Positions 26,967 through 36,999 are shown, counted from the stretch's first letter. The stretch: DNA of 64,000 nucleotides from Bacteroidota bacterium (GCA_023428695.1 JAEYWY010000008.1:62001-126000), one strand, 5' to 3'. The notes: generated by a model not told the origin, from the letters alone. Numbers and translations are program-made.

Positions 26967-28232
26967 GTGAAAAACGCTACCATCCGGCGTATCGTCCTCC
27001 TTGCAGTGCTCAGCATTGCAGGTATTACTATTACCCAACTCTATTGGGTAAAACGAGCTTTTGATCTCAAGGAAGACGAATTCGAGCGGACAGTATTCAC
27101 TGCGCTGTACAATGTTGCCCAACAGATATACGAGATCAATCAAACGCCATCGCCCGCTGCGAATCCTGTGAAACAGGTTTCGACCAACTACTTCGTTGTA
27201 ATGGCCAACAACGAGATGGACCCGGGTCTTATTGAATACCTTCTTCGAAATGAATTTGAGAAAAGGAACCTGATTGTCGACTTCGAATACGGTGTGTACG
27301 ACTGCAGCAGCGCTGCGATGCTTTATGGCGACTACGTTCCACTGCGCACTGCGAAGGACAAGATTACCAGCAAGAATTTTCCACAATGGGCGAGTCAGGG
27401 CTACCATTTTGGTGTGCAGTTTCCAAACCGTGAAGCTCACCTCCTCAACCAGATGGGTATCTGGTCATTCTCTTCAATCGTGTTACTGCTCGTAATTGTG
27501 TTTTTTGCGTACACGCTTTTTGTTATTCTCAAACAGAAACGGCTATCGGAAATCCAGAAGGATTTCATCAACAATATGACACATGAGTTCAAGACTCCGA
27601 TAGCGACCATTGCTGTTTCGGCTGAAGTCTTGAAGGATCCGGACATTATACAGCAGCCTGAGCGCTTGAGAAACTATACTGCGATTATTGAAAAGGAGAA
27701 CACGCGACTGAAGCATCATGTCGACCGGGTGTTGCAGATGGCACAACTTGATAAGGAAGGGCACGGTTACAAGAAGGAGCAGATTGATGTACATCAGCTG
27801 CTTGACGATGCCATCGCAAATCTGGCGATCGCCCTGGAGGAAAAAACGGGCTCGGTTCGAGTTGAAAAAGATGCCAGCAAGACCATTGTTTCGGGTGACA
27901 AGCTTCATTTGACGAATGTGTTTGGGAATCTGTTGGACAATGCGATCAAATATTGTCGCGGCTGCGCAGAAATTACGCTGCGAACACTAAACCACACGAA
28001 TGGAATCACCGTTGAAGTCACAGACAACGGAATCGGAATCAACGCCGAAGACCAGCGACGTATTTTTCAGAAGTTTTACCGCGTGCCCACGGGAAACGTG
28101 CACGATGTGAAAGGTTTCGGGTTGGGGCTAAGTTACGTCAAGACCGTGGTTGAGGGCCACGGGGGAAGTATTTCGGTACAAAGCGAACCAGGAAAAGGCA
28201 GTACCTTCCGGATTCAACTTCCCTTTAAATAA
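26967..28232 (+). CDS. membrane sensor histidine kinase (two-component)
   Basis: 421 residues starting at a GTG. A first membrane segment at about 6-24, a periplasmic sensor region at about 25-165, and a second membrane segment at about 167-192. HisKA follows with the phospho-His in MTHEFKTPIAT (about residue 213), then HATPase_c with N box NLLDNAIKY, G1 DNGIGI and G2 GFGLGLSYVK. It senses an unknown envelope signal. The response regulator at 28254 follows 21 bases downstream and is the obvious partner. Confidence 0.94.
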   Translation: MKNATIRRIVLLAVLSIAGITITQLYWVKRAFDLKEDEFERTVFTALYNVAQQIYEINQTPSPAANPVKQVSTNYFVVMANNEMDPGLIEYLLRNEFEKRNLIVDFEYGVYDCSSAAMLYGDYVPLRTAKDKITSKNFPQWASQGYHFGVQFPNREAHLLNQMGIWSFSSIVLLLVIVFFAYTLFVILKQKRLSEIQKDFINNMTHEFKTPIATIAVSAEVLKDPDIIQQPERLRNYTAIIEKENTRLKHHVDRVLQMAQLDKEGHGYKKEQIDVHQLLDDAIANLAIALEEKTGSVRVEKDASKTIVSGDKLHLTNVFGNLLDNAIKYCRGCAEITLRTLNHTNGITVEVTDNGIGINAEDQRRIFQKFYRVPTGNVHDVKGFGLGLSYVKTVVEGHGGSISVQSEPGKGSTFRIQLPFK

Positions 28233-28253
28233 TTGCAAACCAAATTATTCTCT

Positions 28254-28958
28254 ATGGCGAAAAATATTCTGCTCGTAGAAGATGATCCGAGTCTGGGCTT
28301 TGTAATCAAAGACAACCTGGGAATCAAGGGTTACAACGTCACGCTGTGCAAGGACGGTGAAGAAGGAGAGCAGACGTTCCGAAAAGGAGAATTCGACCTT
28401 TGCATTTTCGATGTAATGTTGCCCCGCAAAGACGGGTTCTCCCTCGCACGCAGCGTTCGCGAACGCAATAAAAATGTGCCGATAATCTTTCTCACTGCAA
28501 AGGCGATGACGGAGGACAAACTCGAAGGCTTCCGCACAGGCGCCGATGACTACGTGACAAAGCCATTCAGTCTTGAAGAGTTATACTTTCGCATCGAGGT
28601 CTTTCTGCGAAGAAGTCACGATCAAAGCAATGAACCCGCCACATCATTTCAAATAGGGGAATATCAATTCGATCCATCACGCCTTACAATCCGTCGCAAC
28701 GGACAGCAACGTTCCCTCACACAAAAAGAAGCTGAAGTACTGCGTTATCTTTGTCAGAACCGCGAACGGGTGCTAAAGCGTGAAGAAATCCTCAACAAGA
28801 TATGGGGCAATGACGACTACTTTATGGGGCGAAGCCTTGACGTTTTCATTTCAAAACTCCGCAAATACCTTAAGGACGATCCTGCGATTCAGATCGCCAA
28901 TTATCATGGTGTTGGGTTCCGCCTTGAAGTAGTCACTTCGTCTGCGGAAAAGCTTTAG
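28254..28958 (+). CDS. OmpR-family response regulator
   Basis: 234 residues from the ATG at 28254. The receiver domain (1-118) has the acidic pair E9-D10-D11, phospho-acceptor D53 (IFDVMLP) and the conserved Lys in TKPFS. The C-terminal winged helix (about 135-230) ends with SLDVFISKLRKYL and VGFRLEV. A longer reading from TTG at 28233 is less likely because family members start at MxKxILLVEDD. The 3' end overlaps the convergent MoxR gene by four bases, so TTAG supplies both stop codons. Confidence 0.95.
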   Translation: MAKNILLVEDDPSLGFVIKDNLGIKGYNVTLCKDGEEGEQTFRKGEFDLCIFDVMLPRKDGFSLARSVRERNKNVPIIFLTAKAMTEDKLEGFRTGADDYVTKPFSLEELYFRIEVFLRRSHDQSNEPATSFQIGEYQFDPSRLTIRRNGQQRSLTQKEAEVLRYLCQNRERVLKREEILNKIWGNDDYFMGRSLDVFISKLRKYLKDDPAIQIANYHGVGFRLEVVTSSAEKL

Positions 28959-29923
28959 AGAAGTTTTTCGATAATGTCGTCAACCGTTATCCCTTCGGCC
29001 TCGGCCTTGAAGTTTCTCACGATACGATGACGTAGAACAGGTTTCGCGATTGCCTGCACATCTTCAATGTCGGGCGAATACTTTCCATTAAGCAAGGCAT
29101 TGCATTTTGATCCTAGCACAAGAAACTGTGATGCTCTCGGGCCGGCTCCCCAGTCGAGGAATTCGTTAGCCAATGCATTGGCCGTACCGTTGGTGTGTGG
29201 CCTCGTCTTGTTTACAAGCGTCACGGCATACTCTATCACGTTGTCGGGAACGGGTACTCTTCTGACGAGGTGCTGAAAGTATGCGATTTGATCCCCGGTC
29301 AGCACTTTATTTATCGCCTTCGTTTCGTCGGTCGTTGTACTTTTTACCACCTCGACCTCTTCACGGAATGAAGGATACGTAAGCATGATATTGAACATGA
29401 AACGGTCCAACTGTGCTTCTGGCAGAGGATATGTTCCTTCCTGTTCAATGGGATTTTGTGTTGCAAGAACAAAGAAAGGACGCGGCAAAGGATACCGCTC
29501 CCCTGCGATAGTAACCGCATACTCCTGCATTGACTCAAGCAATGCAGCCTGTGTTTTTGGAGGAGTCCGGTTAATTTCGTCAGCAAGGATAATGTTCGCG
29601 AATACAGGGCCCTTAACAAACTTGAAGTTTCTTTCCTTGTCCATTGTTTCCGCTCCAACGATGTCGGAAGGCATCAGGTCGGGGGTGAACTGGATTCGCT
29701 TAAACTGGAGGTCAAGTGAAGTGGCGATGGTGTGAACCAGTAACGTTTTCGCCAGTCCGGGTACACCCACAAGAAGTGAATGACCCTGGCAAAATATTGC
29801 GGTCAGCACCTGACGAATTACGTCATCCTGCCCGATCACAACTTTCGATATCTCGAGTCGTAAATCCTTATATGCAGCCGCAAGTGCGTCGGCCGCCTCA
29901 ACATCGGAAGCAAAATTGGTCAT
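28955..29923 (-). CDS. MoxR-family AAA+ ATPase
   Basis: 322 residues from the ATG at 29923. Walker A is GVPGLAKT, Walker B and sensor motifs are ILADEINRTPPKTQAALLE and VLATQNPIEQEG, and the C-terminal lid follows. MoxR proteins are chaperone-like ATPases that usually work with VWA-domain proteins, often in aerotolerance (Bat) loci; no VWA gene is seen nearby. It starts 2 bases after the parvulin gene stop, as the last gene of the folding-factor run. Confidence 0.93.
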   Translation of the reverse strand: MTNFASDVEAADALAAAYKDLRLEISKVVIGQDDVIRQVLTAIFCQGHSLLVGVPGLAKTLLVHTIATSLDLQFKRIQFTPDLMPSDIVGAETMDKERNFKFVKGPVFANIILADEINRTPPKTQAALLESMQEYAVTIAGERYPLPRPFFVLATQNPIEQEGTYPLPEAQLDRFMFNIMLTYPSFREEVEVVKSTTTDETKAINKVLTGDQIAYFQHLVRRVPVPDNVIEYAVTLVNKTRPHTNGTANALANEFLDWGAGPRASQFLVLGSKCNALLNGKYSPDIEDVQAIAKPVLRHRIVRNFKAEAEGITVDDIIEKLL

Positions 29924-29925
29924 GG

Positions 29926-31275
29926 TCAATTGTCTAGGATTCCACAAAAATCGTAGCTCTCATCGATACTAATAAACACATCCTTTCTTGCATTCTGAAA
30001 CCATTTCTGAAGAAGGCCGTCCTTTTTGTGATTTAAGGTCGCTCTTTGAATGCGCGTCCAGTCCTTTTCAAGGGAGGCCTGGTGTGGTGGCGTCCTGGAT
30101 TTGTAATATAAAATTCGAACAGCGTCCTTGCCATCGTCCGTGCGGTACACGATAGGGCGGGAGACGTCTCCCACTTTCATCGTATCGACGGTAAAAAAGA
30201 TCACGGGATCCAATTCATCAACGAGAAGGCGGGTATTGTTGTCGCGATCGGCGAAAAATCCGCCGTTGCCCTTGGTTTCCACGTCATCGGAATATTCTTT
30301 GGCAGCGCGTTCAAACTTGACCGAATCGTGAATAACGAGGCTGCGAAGGCTGTCGAGGTATTTCGTTGCCCGTTGCAGATCTTCTTCCGAAGGGCGAGGC
30401 GAAATCAGGATATGTCTTGAGTGATACTCATTTCCTCTGCGTTCCAGCAATTGCATGATGTGAATACCAAAGTCAGTTTCAAATGGCATGGAGATTTCAC
30501 CGGTTTTAAGTTTGAAGGCCATCGCTTCGTATTCCGGCACCATGCGTCCGCGACCGACCCAACCCATATCGCCACCGTTGCCAACGACACTGGGATCATC
30601 GGAAAACTCGCGGGCAAGCTTGCTGAAATCTTCACCTGTAAGAATGCGGTTTCGGATTTCGATAAGTTTAGCTTTCGTAAGTTCCTTTTGCGCATTGTTT
30701 ACTTCTGCCACTTTTACGATCTGCCCCACTTCAACGGATGCAGAAAAGTAATCGAGACTGTCTTTGGGAATACGGTTAAAAAAGCGCCTCACTTCTGAAG
30801 GCGTGACTTTCACATTGTCGGTGATATGTTCCTCCATACGACTGACCACCATCTGTTCGCGAATTTGTTCGCGAAGCTCAAGGCGGATCTGTTCCATCGT
30901 CTTGCCATAAATGGCTTCGAGTTCATCAACCGTTTTCCCCGACTGTGACAGAATGATATCCATACGTTGTTTTGTATTCGCATCCACCTCTGCATCGAGA
31001 ACGACTACCGAGTCGATCTCGGCCTTTGCCATCATCAGTTTACCACGAACGAGCAATGCGAGATACTGGCACCGAATACGTTCGGAAGGCGTTCCTCCAT
31101 TTGCCAGGTAATCCTGATATGCACGTTCGAGGTCCGACTTCAATACGATATAGTTATCGATTTTTGCAATGATTTCATCAACGACAAAGCCTTCCTCCTG
31201 CGCGGTGGCGAACATGGCCGGAAACATCAGCATCACCGACACAACAAAGGCCCTTATTTTCACGATGTACTTCAT
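29926..31275 (-). CDS. SurA-like periplasmic peptidyl-prolyl isomerase
   Basis: 449 residues with a signal peptide (about 1-25, cleaved near ATAQ). A SurA-like helical N domain (about 30-170) is followed by two parvulin domains, the first with FSDDPSVVGNGGDMGWVGRGRM, the second ending with a YSDDVETKGNGGFF segment. It should chaperone outer-membrane proteins in the periplasm. It follows the lipoprotein at 31278 with 2 bases between. Confidence 0.9.
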   Translation of the reverse strand: MKYIVKIRAFVVSVMLMFPAMFATAQEEGFVVDEIIAKIDNYIVLKSDLERAYQDYLANGGTPSERIRCQYLALLVRGKLMMAKAEIDSVVVLDAEVDANTKQRMDIILSQSGKTVDELEAIYGKTMEQIRLELREQIREQMVVSRMEEHITDNVKVTPSEVRRFFNRIPKDSLDYFSASVEVGQIVKVAEVNNAQKELTKAKLIEIRNRILTGEDFSKLAREFSDDPSVVGNGGDMGWVGRGRMVPEYEAMAFKLKTGEISMPFETDFGIHIMQLLERRGNEYHSRHILISPRPSEEDLQRATKYLDSLRSLVIHDSVKFERAAKEYSDDVETKGNGGFFADRDNNTRLLVDELDPVIFFTVDTMKVGDVSRPIVYRTDDGKDAVRILYYKSRTPPHQASLEKDWTRIQRATLNHKKDGLLQKWFQNARKDVFISIDESYDFCGILDN

Positions 31276-31277
31276 AA

Positions 31278-32159
31278 TTACTTATAGATCTCAAATTTCT
31301 TGTCCTCCAATGCCTTGTCGAAGACTTCATCCTCCAACTGCCGCGCCAGGAACACTTTTCTTTTATTCAAAATGATGTTTCGGATCTCGTTCCGTACAAA
31401 TTCCAGGGGAGAAACATTGTCCGTAATCCGGTAGTTATCCACTTTAAGAAAGTAAAGATAGTTATCATCAGATGCTTCATAATAGGGATTTGCCTTAAGG
31501 AACTGGATTTTATTTGGAATTTCTGACATCGGGCTGTTCCTGACGAGGTCATCAAAAACCATCCAGCTTGAGTCAGCAATCTGGTATGCAGCCGCAAAAC
31601 TAAGGCAATACGACTTCAGTTCGCGTTCGTCCTTATCGCGGTTCGAAGTAATCATTTCCTTGATTTTATCCGTCTTTGGGGCAGTTTTCGGCACCTTGAT
31701 AAAGGTCGCCTGTACGATGTTCTGCTTCAGGATGAAGTTGTCAATATTATCCTTGTAGTACGCTTCGATCTCCTGGTGACTTATGGTTGTATCGAGCTTC
31801 TGCTTTACGTAGAAGGTCTGGTACTCGTAGGCGATAATACTGTACCGATAGTCGAGGATTTTACGCTCGACTTCGGCCTCGTTTATGTCCATCTTGCGGG
31901 TCGCTTCCTGAATGAGAAGCTGTTTTCTTATCCAGCTGTTGATGTAGGCCTCGACGCGCTGTGCACTGTCAGCTTCAGGCGTACCGGACGGGGTTATGCC
32001 CCGGAGTTCGTCGTGATACAGATAGCTGCCTTCCACCCGCGCCACCGGTTTTCGATCCTGTTCACCCGGGCGGATACGGTGGCAGGACGTGATGAAAAAT
32101 GTGGCGAGCGCACATAAGAATGCCAGTTTAGATCCCTTGTGGAGACTCAGCGTCAGCAT
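31278..32159 (-). CDS. SurA-N-like periplasmic lipoprotein (foldase-related, no clear parvulin domain)
   Basis: 293 residues from the ATG at 32159. A lipoprotein signal ends in FITSC with C26 as the lipidated residue. The following helical region (VARVEGSYLYHDEL, then EAYINSWIRKQLLIQEA) resembles the N-terminal chaperone part of SurA/PrsA, but the catalytic parvulin motif is not visible. It lies between two true parvulins in one operon, so an accessory chaperone role is inferred. A GTG at 32180, overlapping the upstream stop by one base, is an alternative start. Confidence 0.78.
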   Translation of the reverse strand: MLTLSLHKGSKLAFLCALATFFITSCHRIRPGEQDRKPVARVEGSYLYHDELRGITPSGTPEADSAQRVEAYINSWIRKQLLIQEATRKMDINEAEVERKILDYRYSIIAYEYQTFYVKQKLDTTISHQEIEAYYKDNIDNFILKQNIVQATFIKVPKTAPKTDKIKEMITSNRDKDERELKSYCLSFAAAYQIADSSWMVFDDLVRNSPMSEIPNKIQFLKANPYYEASDDNYLYFLKVDNYRITDNVSPLEFVRNEIRNIILNKRKVFLARQLEDEVFDKALEDKKFEIYK

Positions 32160-32179
32160 ATGATCCAGCGTCCTTCTCA

Positions 32180-34117
32180 CTATTTTTTTTGCAAAGCGTT
32201 GATGACGTATTTTTTTCCTTTTTGATTGACTTTAACCGGATATTTCTTTTTCAACGCAGCCACCCATTCTTTCTCAAGGTGATTCTGATAATCAGAAATT
32301 AAATTGGGGCGGGCCTCTTCGAACGACTGTACACCGGCGGGCAATACCTGTTTTAACCATGCAAGATAATACAATCCGTTGGTTTCGATCTGATGGAAGC
32401 CGGTTTCCCAGGGGACGTTTCTCAACACCGCCTTGTCTTCGCGGGTGAAATAGCCAGATTCTGTCTTAATCTTGTTCGCCGTTACGTACTCATGAATACT
32501 TGCTGATGCATTATCCTGGAGCTTTTCACGAAGGGAAGAGATTACAGCAACATCAGATGCGGAATAGAGCGTGGCGTGAACTCTCTCCCCTGCCTTATAC
32601 TTCTGCATGTTTTGCTCGTAATACCGGAGTTGCCCCACTGAGTCAGATGAAGCCTTGTTCCAGACTTCCTTTTCCATGATTTCAAAAAGCAAGATGCCTT
32701 CGTAGTATTCATTTACAAGAAATCTGAACTCAGGATTATCACGATAAATTTTTTCCTCCTGGATTCTCATCAAAGCATCTTCAACAAACGCATCATATTG
32801 TTGCTTTCGACCCATACGTCTTGCGTTCCTGGACGCATACGATTTGAAATCGTCGAGTGTGAAAGGTTTGCCACTAAGGGTAAAAAGCACCGGAGGTTTG
32901 TTGTTGCTTTTTTGTGTTGGAATCTTTTGGAAGAGGAGCGAATCAGGTACGTCAAGAAGTCTTGCAACTTGTTCCTGGTTTTCACTAAAACCAAGTTCGC
33001 TGCGAAGTCGCGCGTGCAATGCCTGTTTTGATATTTGAGTTCTTTCATCGCGACTCACACGAGTTTTCAACGAAGCGGCAAGATCTTCAAATTTGCCCAA
33101 CGGTATTTTGCGTTCAAGCCGAATGATATGCCAGCCATATTGCGTACGAACCGGGTCGGAAATCTGACCTGGGTCTTCGAGTTCCAGCGCAGCACTTTCA
33201 AATTCCGGCACGTTGCTCATCATACCTGCGCGAAATGGTTTAAGCTTACCGCCATTCTGACGGGTACTAAGATCGTCGGAATGCTCACTGCACAATTCAC
33301 TCCAGGGATGTCCGGCCTGAAGTTGATCATACAATGTGAATATTTTGTTTTTCGCTTCCTCGTCGCTAAGGCCTTCACCGGTTCGAATCATGATGTGTGC
33401 TACCTCAACCTCTGGACGCGCGGTGCGTCGGTCAGTCACTTTCAGGATATGATATCCAAAACGCGTTCTGAATGGCGGGCTTACTTCGCCTACTGATGTC
33501 AGGTACGCCATATTCTCGAATGGATAAACCATTTGCAGGGCGGAGAAATAACCAAGATCACCGCGATTGACACGCGCTGACTGATCTTCCGATGCTTCCG
33601 ATGCAACTTTTTCAAAGGGCTCACCGGATGCGACCCTGTTCCGCAGCTCAACGATTCGGTTATACGCACGCATGGTGTCTGCGGGTGATGCGTCCGGTCC
33701 GACGAGAACAAGAATATGGGACGCACGAACTTCTTCTTTGAGTCGTTTGTAAGCCATTTTGGCCAGACTGTCGGCGAGCCCGTTTCCTGGCATGTAAGGT
33801 CTCCTCAGTTCGTCTTTGTATTGGTTGAATTCCCGCAGGAAGGTTGTGGTTGTATCCATTCCGCGTGCCCTTGCTTCTTCGACTTTGAGTTTGAAGTTCA
33901 GATAGAGGGTCAGGTATTCGTCGATCTTATCGAGTGTGTAGTCCTCATCGGGATTTTGATGATTCTTCCGATACAGGTAGATGAATTCATCGACATTGAC
34001 GGGGCGATTGTTGATCCTGAATAACTCCTGGACTTTTCCGGAAGATGTCGAACGGGATTGGCTGAATACTAATACGGGCAAACTGCAAAAGAGCAGACAA
34101 AACAGGCGTAGGTTCAT
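32180..34117 (-). CDS. large periplasmic peptidyl-prolyl isomerase with two parvulin domains
   Basis: 645 residues, signal peptide about 1-19. Two parvulin domains are recognisable (about 130-230 with SEDQSARVNRGDLGYF, about 235-340 with HSDDLSTRQNGGKL). The long C-terminal half is helical and charged and has no family I recognise. Envelope folding factor; first of the three foldase-like genes. It starts 19 bases after the stop of the anti-sigma-like kinase gene. Confidence 0.88.
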   Translation of the reverse strand: MNLRLFCLLFCSLPVLVFSQSRSTSSGKVQELFRINNRPVNVDEFIYLYRKNHQNPDEDYTLDKIDEYLTLYLNFKLKVEEARARGMDTTTTFLREFNQYKDELRRPYMPGNGLADSLAKMAYKRLKEEVRASHILVLVGPDASPADTMRAYNRIVELRNRVASGEPFEKVASEASEDQSARVNRGDLGYFSALQMVYPFENMAYLTSVGEVSPPFRTRFGYHILKVTDRRTARPEVEVAHIMIRTGEGLSDEEAKNKIFTLYDQLQAGHPWSELCSEHSDDLSTRQNGGKLKPFRAGMMSNVPEFESAALELEDPGQISDPVRTQYGWHIIRLERKIPLGKFEDLAASLKTRVSRDERTQISKQALHARLRSELGFSENQEQVARLLDVPDSLLFQKIPTQKSNNKPPVLFTLSGKPFTLDDFKSYASRNARRMGRKQQYDAFVEDALMRIQEEKIYRDNPEFRFLVNEYYEGILLFEIMEKEVWNKASSDSVGQLRYYEQNMQKYKAGERVHATLYSASDVAVISSLREKLQDNASASIHEYVTANKIKTESGYFTREDKAVLRNVPWETGFHQIETNGLYYLAWLKQVLPAGVQSFEEARPNLISDYQNHLEKEWVAALKKKYPVKVNQKGKKYVINALQKK

Positions 34118-34136
34118 AATCAGGCGCGACGTGAGA

Positions 34137-34547
34137 TCACAAAGTTTTGGTCAAACGGCAGACATTACGTCCGCTTCGGTTCTGATATTCGATTTTATCC
34201 ATGATAGATTTAACCAGTCGAATTCCCAATCCGCCTTTCCGCTTCTCGTGAATGATGTTGTTAAGGGCCGGTTCACTGAATTGATTGATGTCGAAAACCG
34301 TACCGTCATCAATTAACTCGAAGACGAGCGGTTTATTGTTTTCCACAAGAATATGTAATTCAAAAATCTCGTCCGGATTGCAATGGTGGGCATGAATCAT
34401 GAGGTTGGAGCACATTTCGTCCAACGCAAGTACAATTTCGCTGATGACAAGTTCGGCGATGCCATGATTCTTCAGAGAGCCCCGGATAAAATCCCGAACA
34501 CCCTTCAGGTTTTCGATGCTGCACCCAACTTTGTACTTATAGTTCAT
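34137..34547 (-). CDS. RsbW-like anti-sigma/HATPase serine kinase
   Basis: 136 residues from the ATG at 34547; a longer reading from 34583 would overlap the STAS gene more. It is a bare HATPase domain: N-box-like LALDEMCSNLMIHAH, then a G1-like DDGTVFD, then KRKGGLGIRLVKSIMD. Such proteins phosphorylate a STAS partner and bind a sigma factor or other target. The STAS gene upstream (11-base overlap) and the RsbU-like phosphatase before it complete a partner-switching set. No sigma factor is encoded nearby. Confidence 0.88.
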   Translation of the reverse strand: MNYKYKVGCSIENLKGVRDFIRGSLKNHGIAELVISEIVLALDEMCSNLMIHAHHCNPDEIFELHILVENNKPLVFELIDDGTVFDINQFSEPALNNIIHEKRKGGLGIRLVKSIMDKIEYQNRSGRNVCRLTKTL

Positions 34548-34881
34548 TGACCATTTGCTTTGCTTCAACCTTGTCGTTTCCAATCTTCAAAAGTTCGTTC
34601 AACCCCAGAATTTCGAAGGTATTCGCCACCTTTTCATTCATACCAAAAAGGACCATCCGGATATTTCTGTCTTTGAATTCTTCGATGTAGGACATAAAGA
34701 CACCCAGTCCTGCCGATGAAATATATTCAAGTGCCGAGCAGTCGACGAGAATCCTGGAATAGCCTTCACCCACACTTTTGGCGATGGCGAGATCCAATTC
34801 GATGGAAGAACTGGCGTCGATTTCCCCGATCAGCACGAGAACGTCCACTCCATCTTCCTGTAATCGCTTGATGTGGATCAT
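34537..34881 (-). CDS. STAS-domain anti-anti-sigma factor (RsbV/SpoIIAA-like)
   Basis: 114 residues, single STAS domain. The segment LVDCSALEYISSAGLGVF carries the expected phosphoserine, by alignment S56. When dephosphorylated it should bind the RsbW-like kinase and free that kinase's target. It lies 54 bases downstream of the RsbU-like phosphatase gene and overlaps the kinase gene. Confidence 0.92.
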   Translation of the reverse strand: MIHIKRLQEDGVDVLVLIGEIDASSSIELDLAIAKSVGEGYSRILVDCSALEYISSAGLGVFMSYIEEFKDRNIRMVLFGMNEKVANTFEILGLNELLKIGNDKVEAKQMVNEL

Positions 34882-34935
34882 AGGTTTTTAACGTTAATTT
34901 TATTTTTAATGTTCGTACTTATTTCTCCCGTTTTC

Positions 34936-36999
34936 TTACCTGAACTTCACGATCATGGTCGTATAGTCATCGTTTATGTTCTGGGTTCCCGTGAACTCGT
35001 AAAGCTCTCTTATTATGTTGTCCTGGATCTCTTTTGCCCCGCAATCCTTCACTTTCAGTATGATTTCGGCAAGCTTGTCATATCCGAATTCTTCACCGCG
35101 GCTGCCCTTTGCTTCGGTAATACCGTCAGTATACAGGACCATTATATCACCCGGCCGATAGCTGAATTCGTTTGTTTGAATGAAGTTGCTATAGCTCTTA
35201 TTTCGAACCATTCCCAGGGCAATCCCCTTGTCTTTGAAAAACTCGGCCGTCCCCTTCGACGAATCGTAATACAACACCGGACAATGACCAGCCCTGGCAT
35301 ATCGGACAACCTTATCGACGTTGTCGATGCAGAAATACGTTGCTGAAATGAAAGAACCCCGTTCGAGACAGGAAACAAGCGCCTGATTTGAACGGGTCAT
35401 AAATTCACTTGGCTCAATGTCGTTTTGGGCCAGACTGTGGAAAATTCCTTTCATCTGCGACATGTGAAACGCAGCGGTTGTACCCTTTCCTGATACGTCT
35501 GCTATGATCAGCGCAACAAGCCGGGAACTTATGCGATGCGTATCGTAGTAATCGCCACCCACTTCATCAGCCGACTCAGAGAACGCTTCCACTTCGAAGT
35601 CGTCATCCTGATCCAGAATCGCAGGAAGCAGGCTTTTCTGAACCGTTTTCGCAATTTTTAGTTCCTCCTTATAGCGTTCATTCTGAAGTGCCTCCTCCAT
35701 CAACCGGAAGTTCTCGATCGAAATTCCTGCCTGGTTCGCAAACGTCGAGACAATCTTGGTCATCTCCTTGTTAAAGCCTTCTGGCAGTTCTCTCAACAAT
35801 GCGAGGGTGCCAATGTTTTCGCCCTTTACAAAAATCGGAAAGGCGAGTATGGACCTGAACCGGCTTCCTTTCAGCAACGCAAGGTGCTTACTGAGGTTCT
35901 TGGTCTTGTCGGAGCCCTGGTCAAGCACTCCTTTGATGTTCAGATGTTTCAGGTGTTCGGTGATCTCGACAGCTTCTTTTTCGGAGGTTTTGTACGTAAA
36001 GAACTTGTGCCCGGGGGATTGGCCGTGAATCTCCAGCCAGGCAGCATCGGCGAAGACCGTACTCACCGACGCCTCCAGCAGGATGTTATAGACACTCTCT
36101 TCATTCTGCTCGGTCTGAATTGATTGGCTGATTCGCTGAAAGTTGACAACCTCCTCCAGCTTCTGCTCGAACACCGACGTGGTCGGCAGATTGAACAATA
36201 TCACCAGGAACGAAAATACGCTGTAGATGGCAACGAAAATGATCAGCGACTGAATGAAAAGATGACCAGTCCAGTCGGTAAAGACTGGCGTTAACGCTCT
36301 CAATTCTTCAACGGATTTTGAGTTGATGAACAGGATGTACATCAAATAAAAAACGGTCAACAACAACAGCAGTAAGCTTGTCCATTTCTGTCGGAAGTTC
36401 AGATATGCGACCCATTTCATATTTGCTGACAGGACGACGCCAGTCAGTACAAGAATGCCCAGTACAACCCCGAAAAGCCAGTTGATATGTGGAAATCCAA
36501 ATGTGTTATATAGCAGGGTAAGCAATAAACCAACTTCGAAAAACGTCCAAAGACGCAGCAGCCATTTGGACTTCTGATACAGAATTAGACGTTTCCAGGC
36601 CGTAAACGCCATGACCAGGAACCCGAGCATCAGCCCGAGGTTAATCAGGTAAATGAAGTCGAGGAAAACAGGATGGTTCGTAAGGCGTGTATCGCCCATG
36701 AGCGACTTGAATAACCAAACGCTCAGAGAAATCACGGTGGCGACGAGCCCGGTAGCGAATACGCGCCAAAGGAGGTCGATGAAATTCAGAATCTCATCGC
36801 GTTCTATTTTAAGCTTGTAGTAATAGAATACAGAAAGAATAAACAGGTTCAGCAGGAGATCCGGAATCCAGTGAGGCAATTCCTGTTTGACATTCCCGGT
36901 GGAGGCTGTGAATACGATAGAAATATCCGTGAATACAAGAGCCAACCAGGTCAACACCCCGACCGTAAAAAGCAGACGAATAATGGCCTTTGTCCTCAC
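34936..36999 (-). CDS. RsbU/SpoIIE-type PP2C phosphatase with membrane and GAF domains
   Basis: 687 residues. About eight membrane segments in residues 8-270, then a GAF domain (about 290-440), a short helical linker with EELKIAKTVQKSLLP, and a PP2C/SpoIIE domain (about 460-687) with ESADEVGGDYYD and LIADVSGKG. It should dephosphorylate the STAS protein in response to a membrane or cytoplasmic signal and so start partner switching. Its ATG is 20 bases beyond the guaB terminator hairpin, so its leader must include or border that structure. Confidence 0.93.
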   Translation of the reverse strand: MRTKAIIRLLFTVGVLTWLALVFTDISIVFTASTGNVKQELPHWIPDLLLNLFILSVFYYYKLKIERDEILNFIDLLWRVFATGLVATVISLSVWLFKSLMGDTRLTNHPVFLDFIYLINLGLMLGFLVMAFTAWKRLILYQKSKWLLRLWTFFEVGLLLTLLYNTFGFPHINWLFGVVLGILVLTGVVLSANMKWVAYLNFRQKWTSLLLLLLTVFYLMYILFINSKSVEELRALTPVFTDWTGHLFIQSLIIFVAIYSVFSFLVILFNLPTTSVFEQKLEEVVNFQRISQSIQTEQNEESVYNILLEASVSTVFADAAWLEIHGQSPGHKFFTYKTSEKEAVEITEHLKHLNIKGVLDQGSDKTKNLSKHLALLKGSRFRSILAFPIFVKGENIGTLALLRELPEGFNKEMTKIVSTFANQAGISIENFRLMEEALQNERYKEELKIAKTVQKSLLPAILDQDDDFEVEAFSESADEVGGDYYDTHRISSRLVALIIADVSGKGTTAAFHMSQMKGIFHSLAQNDIEPSEFMTRSNQALVSCLERGSFISATYFCIDNVDKVVRYARAGHCPVLYYDSSKGTAEFFKDKGIALGMVRNKSYSNFIQTNEFSYRPGDIMVLYTDGITEAKGSRGEEFGYDKLAEIILKVKDCGAKEIQDNIIRELYEFTGTQNINDDYTTMIVKFR

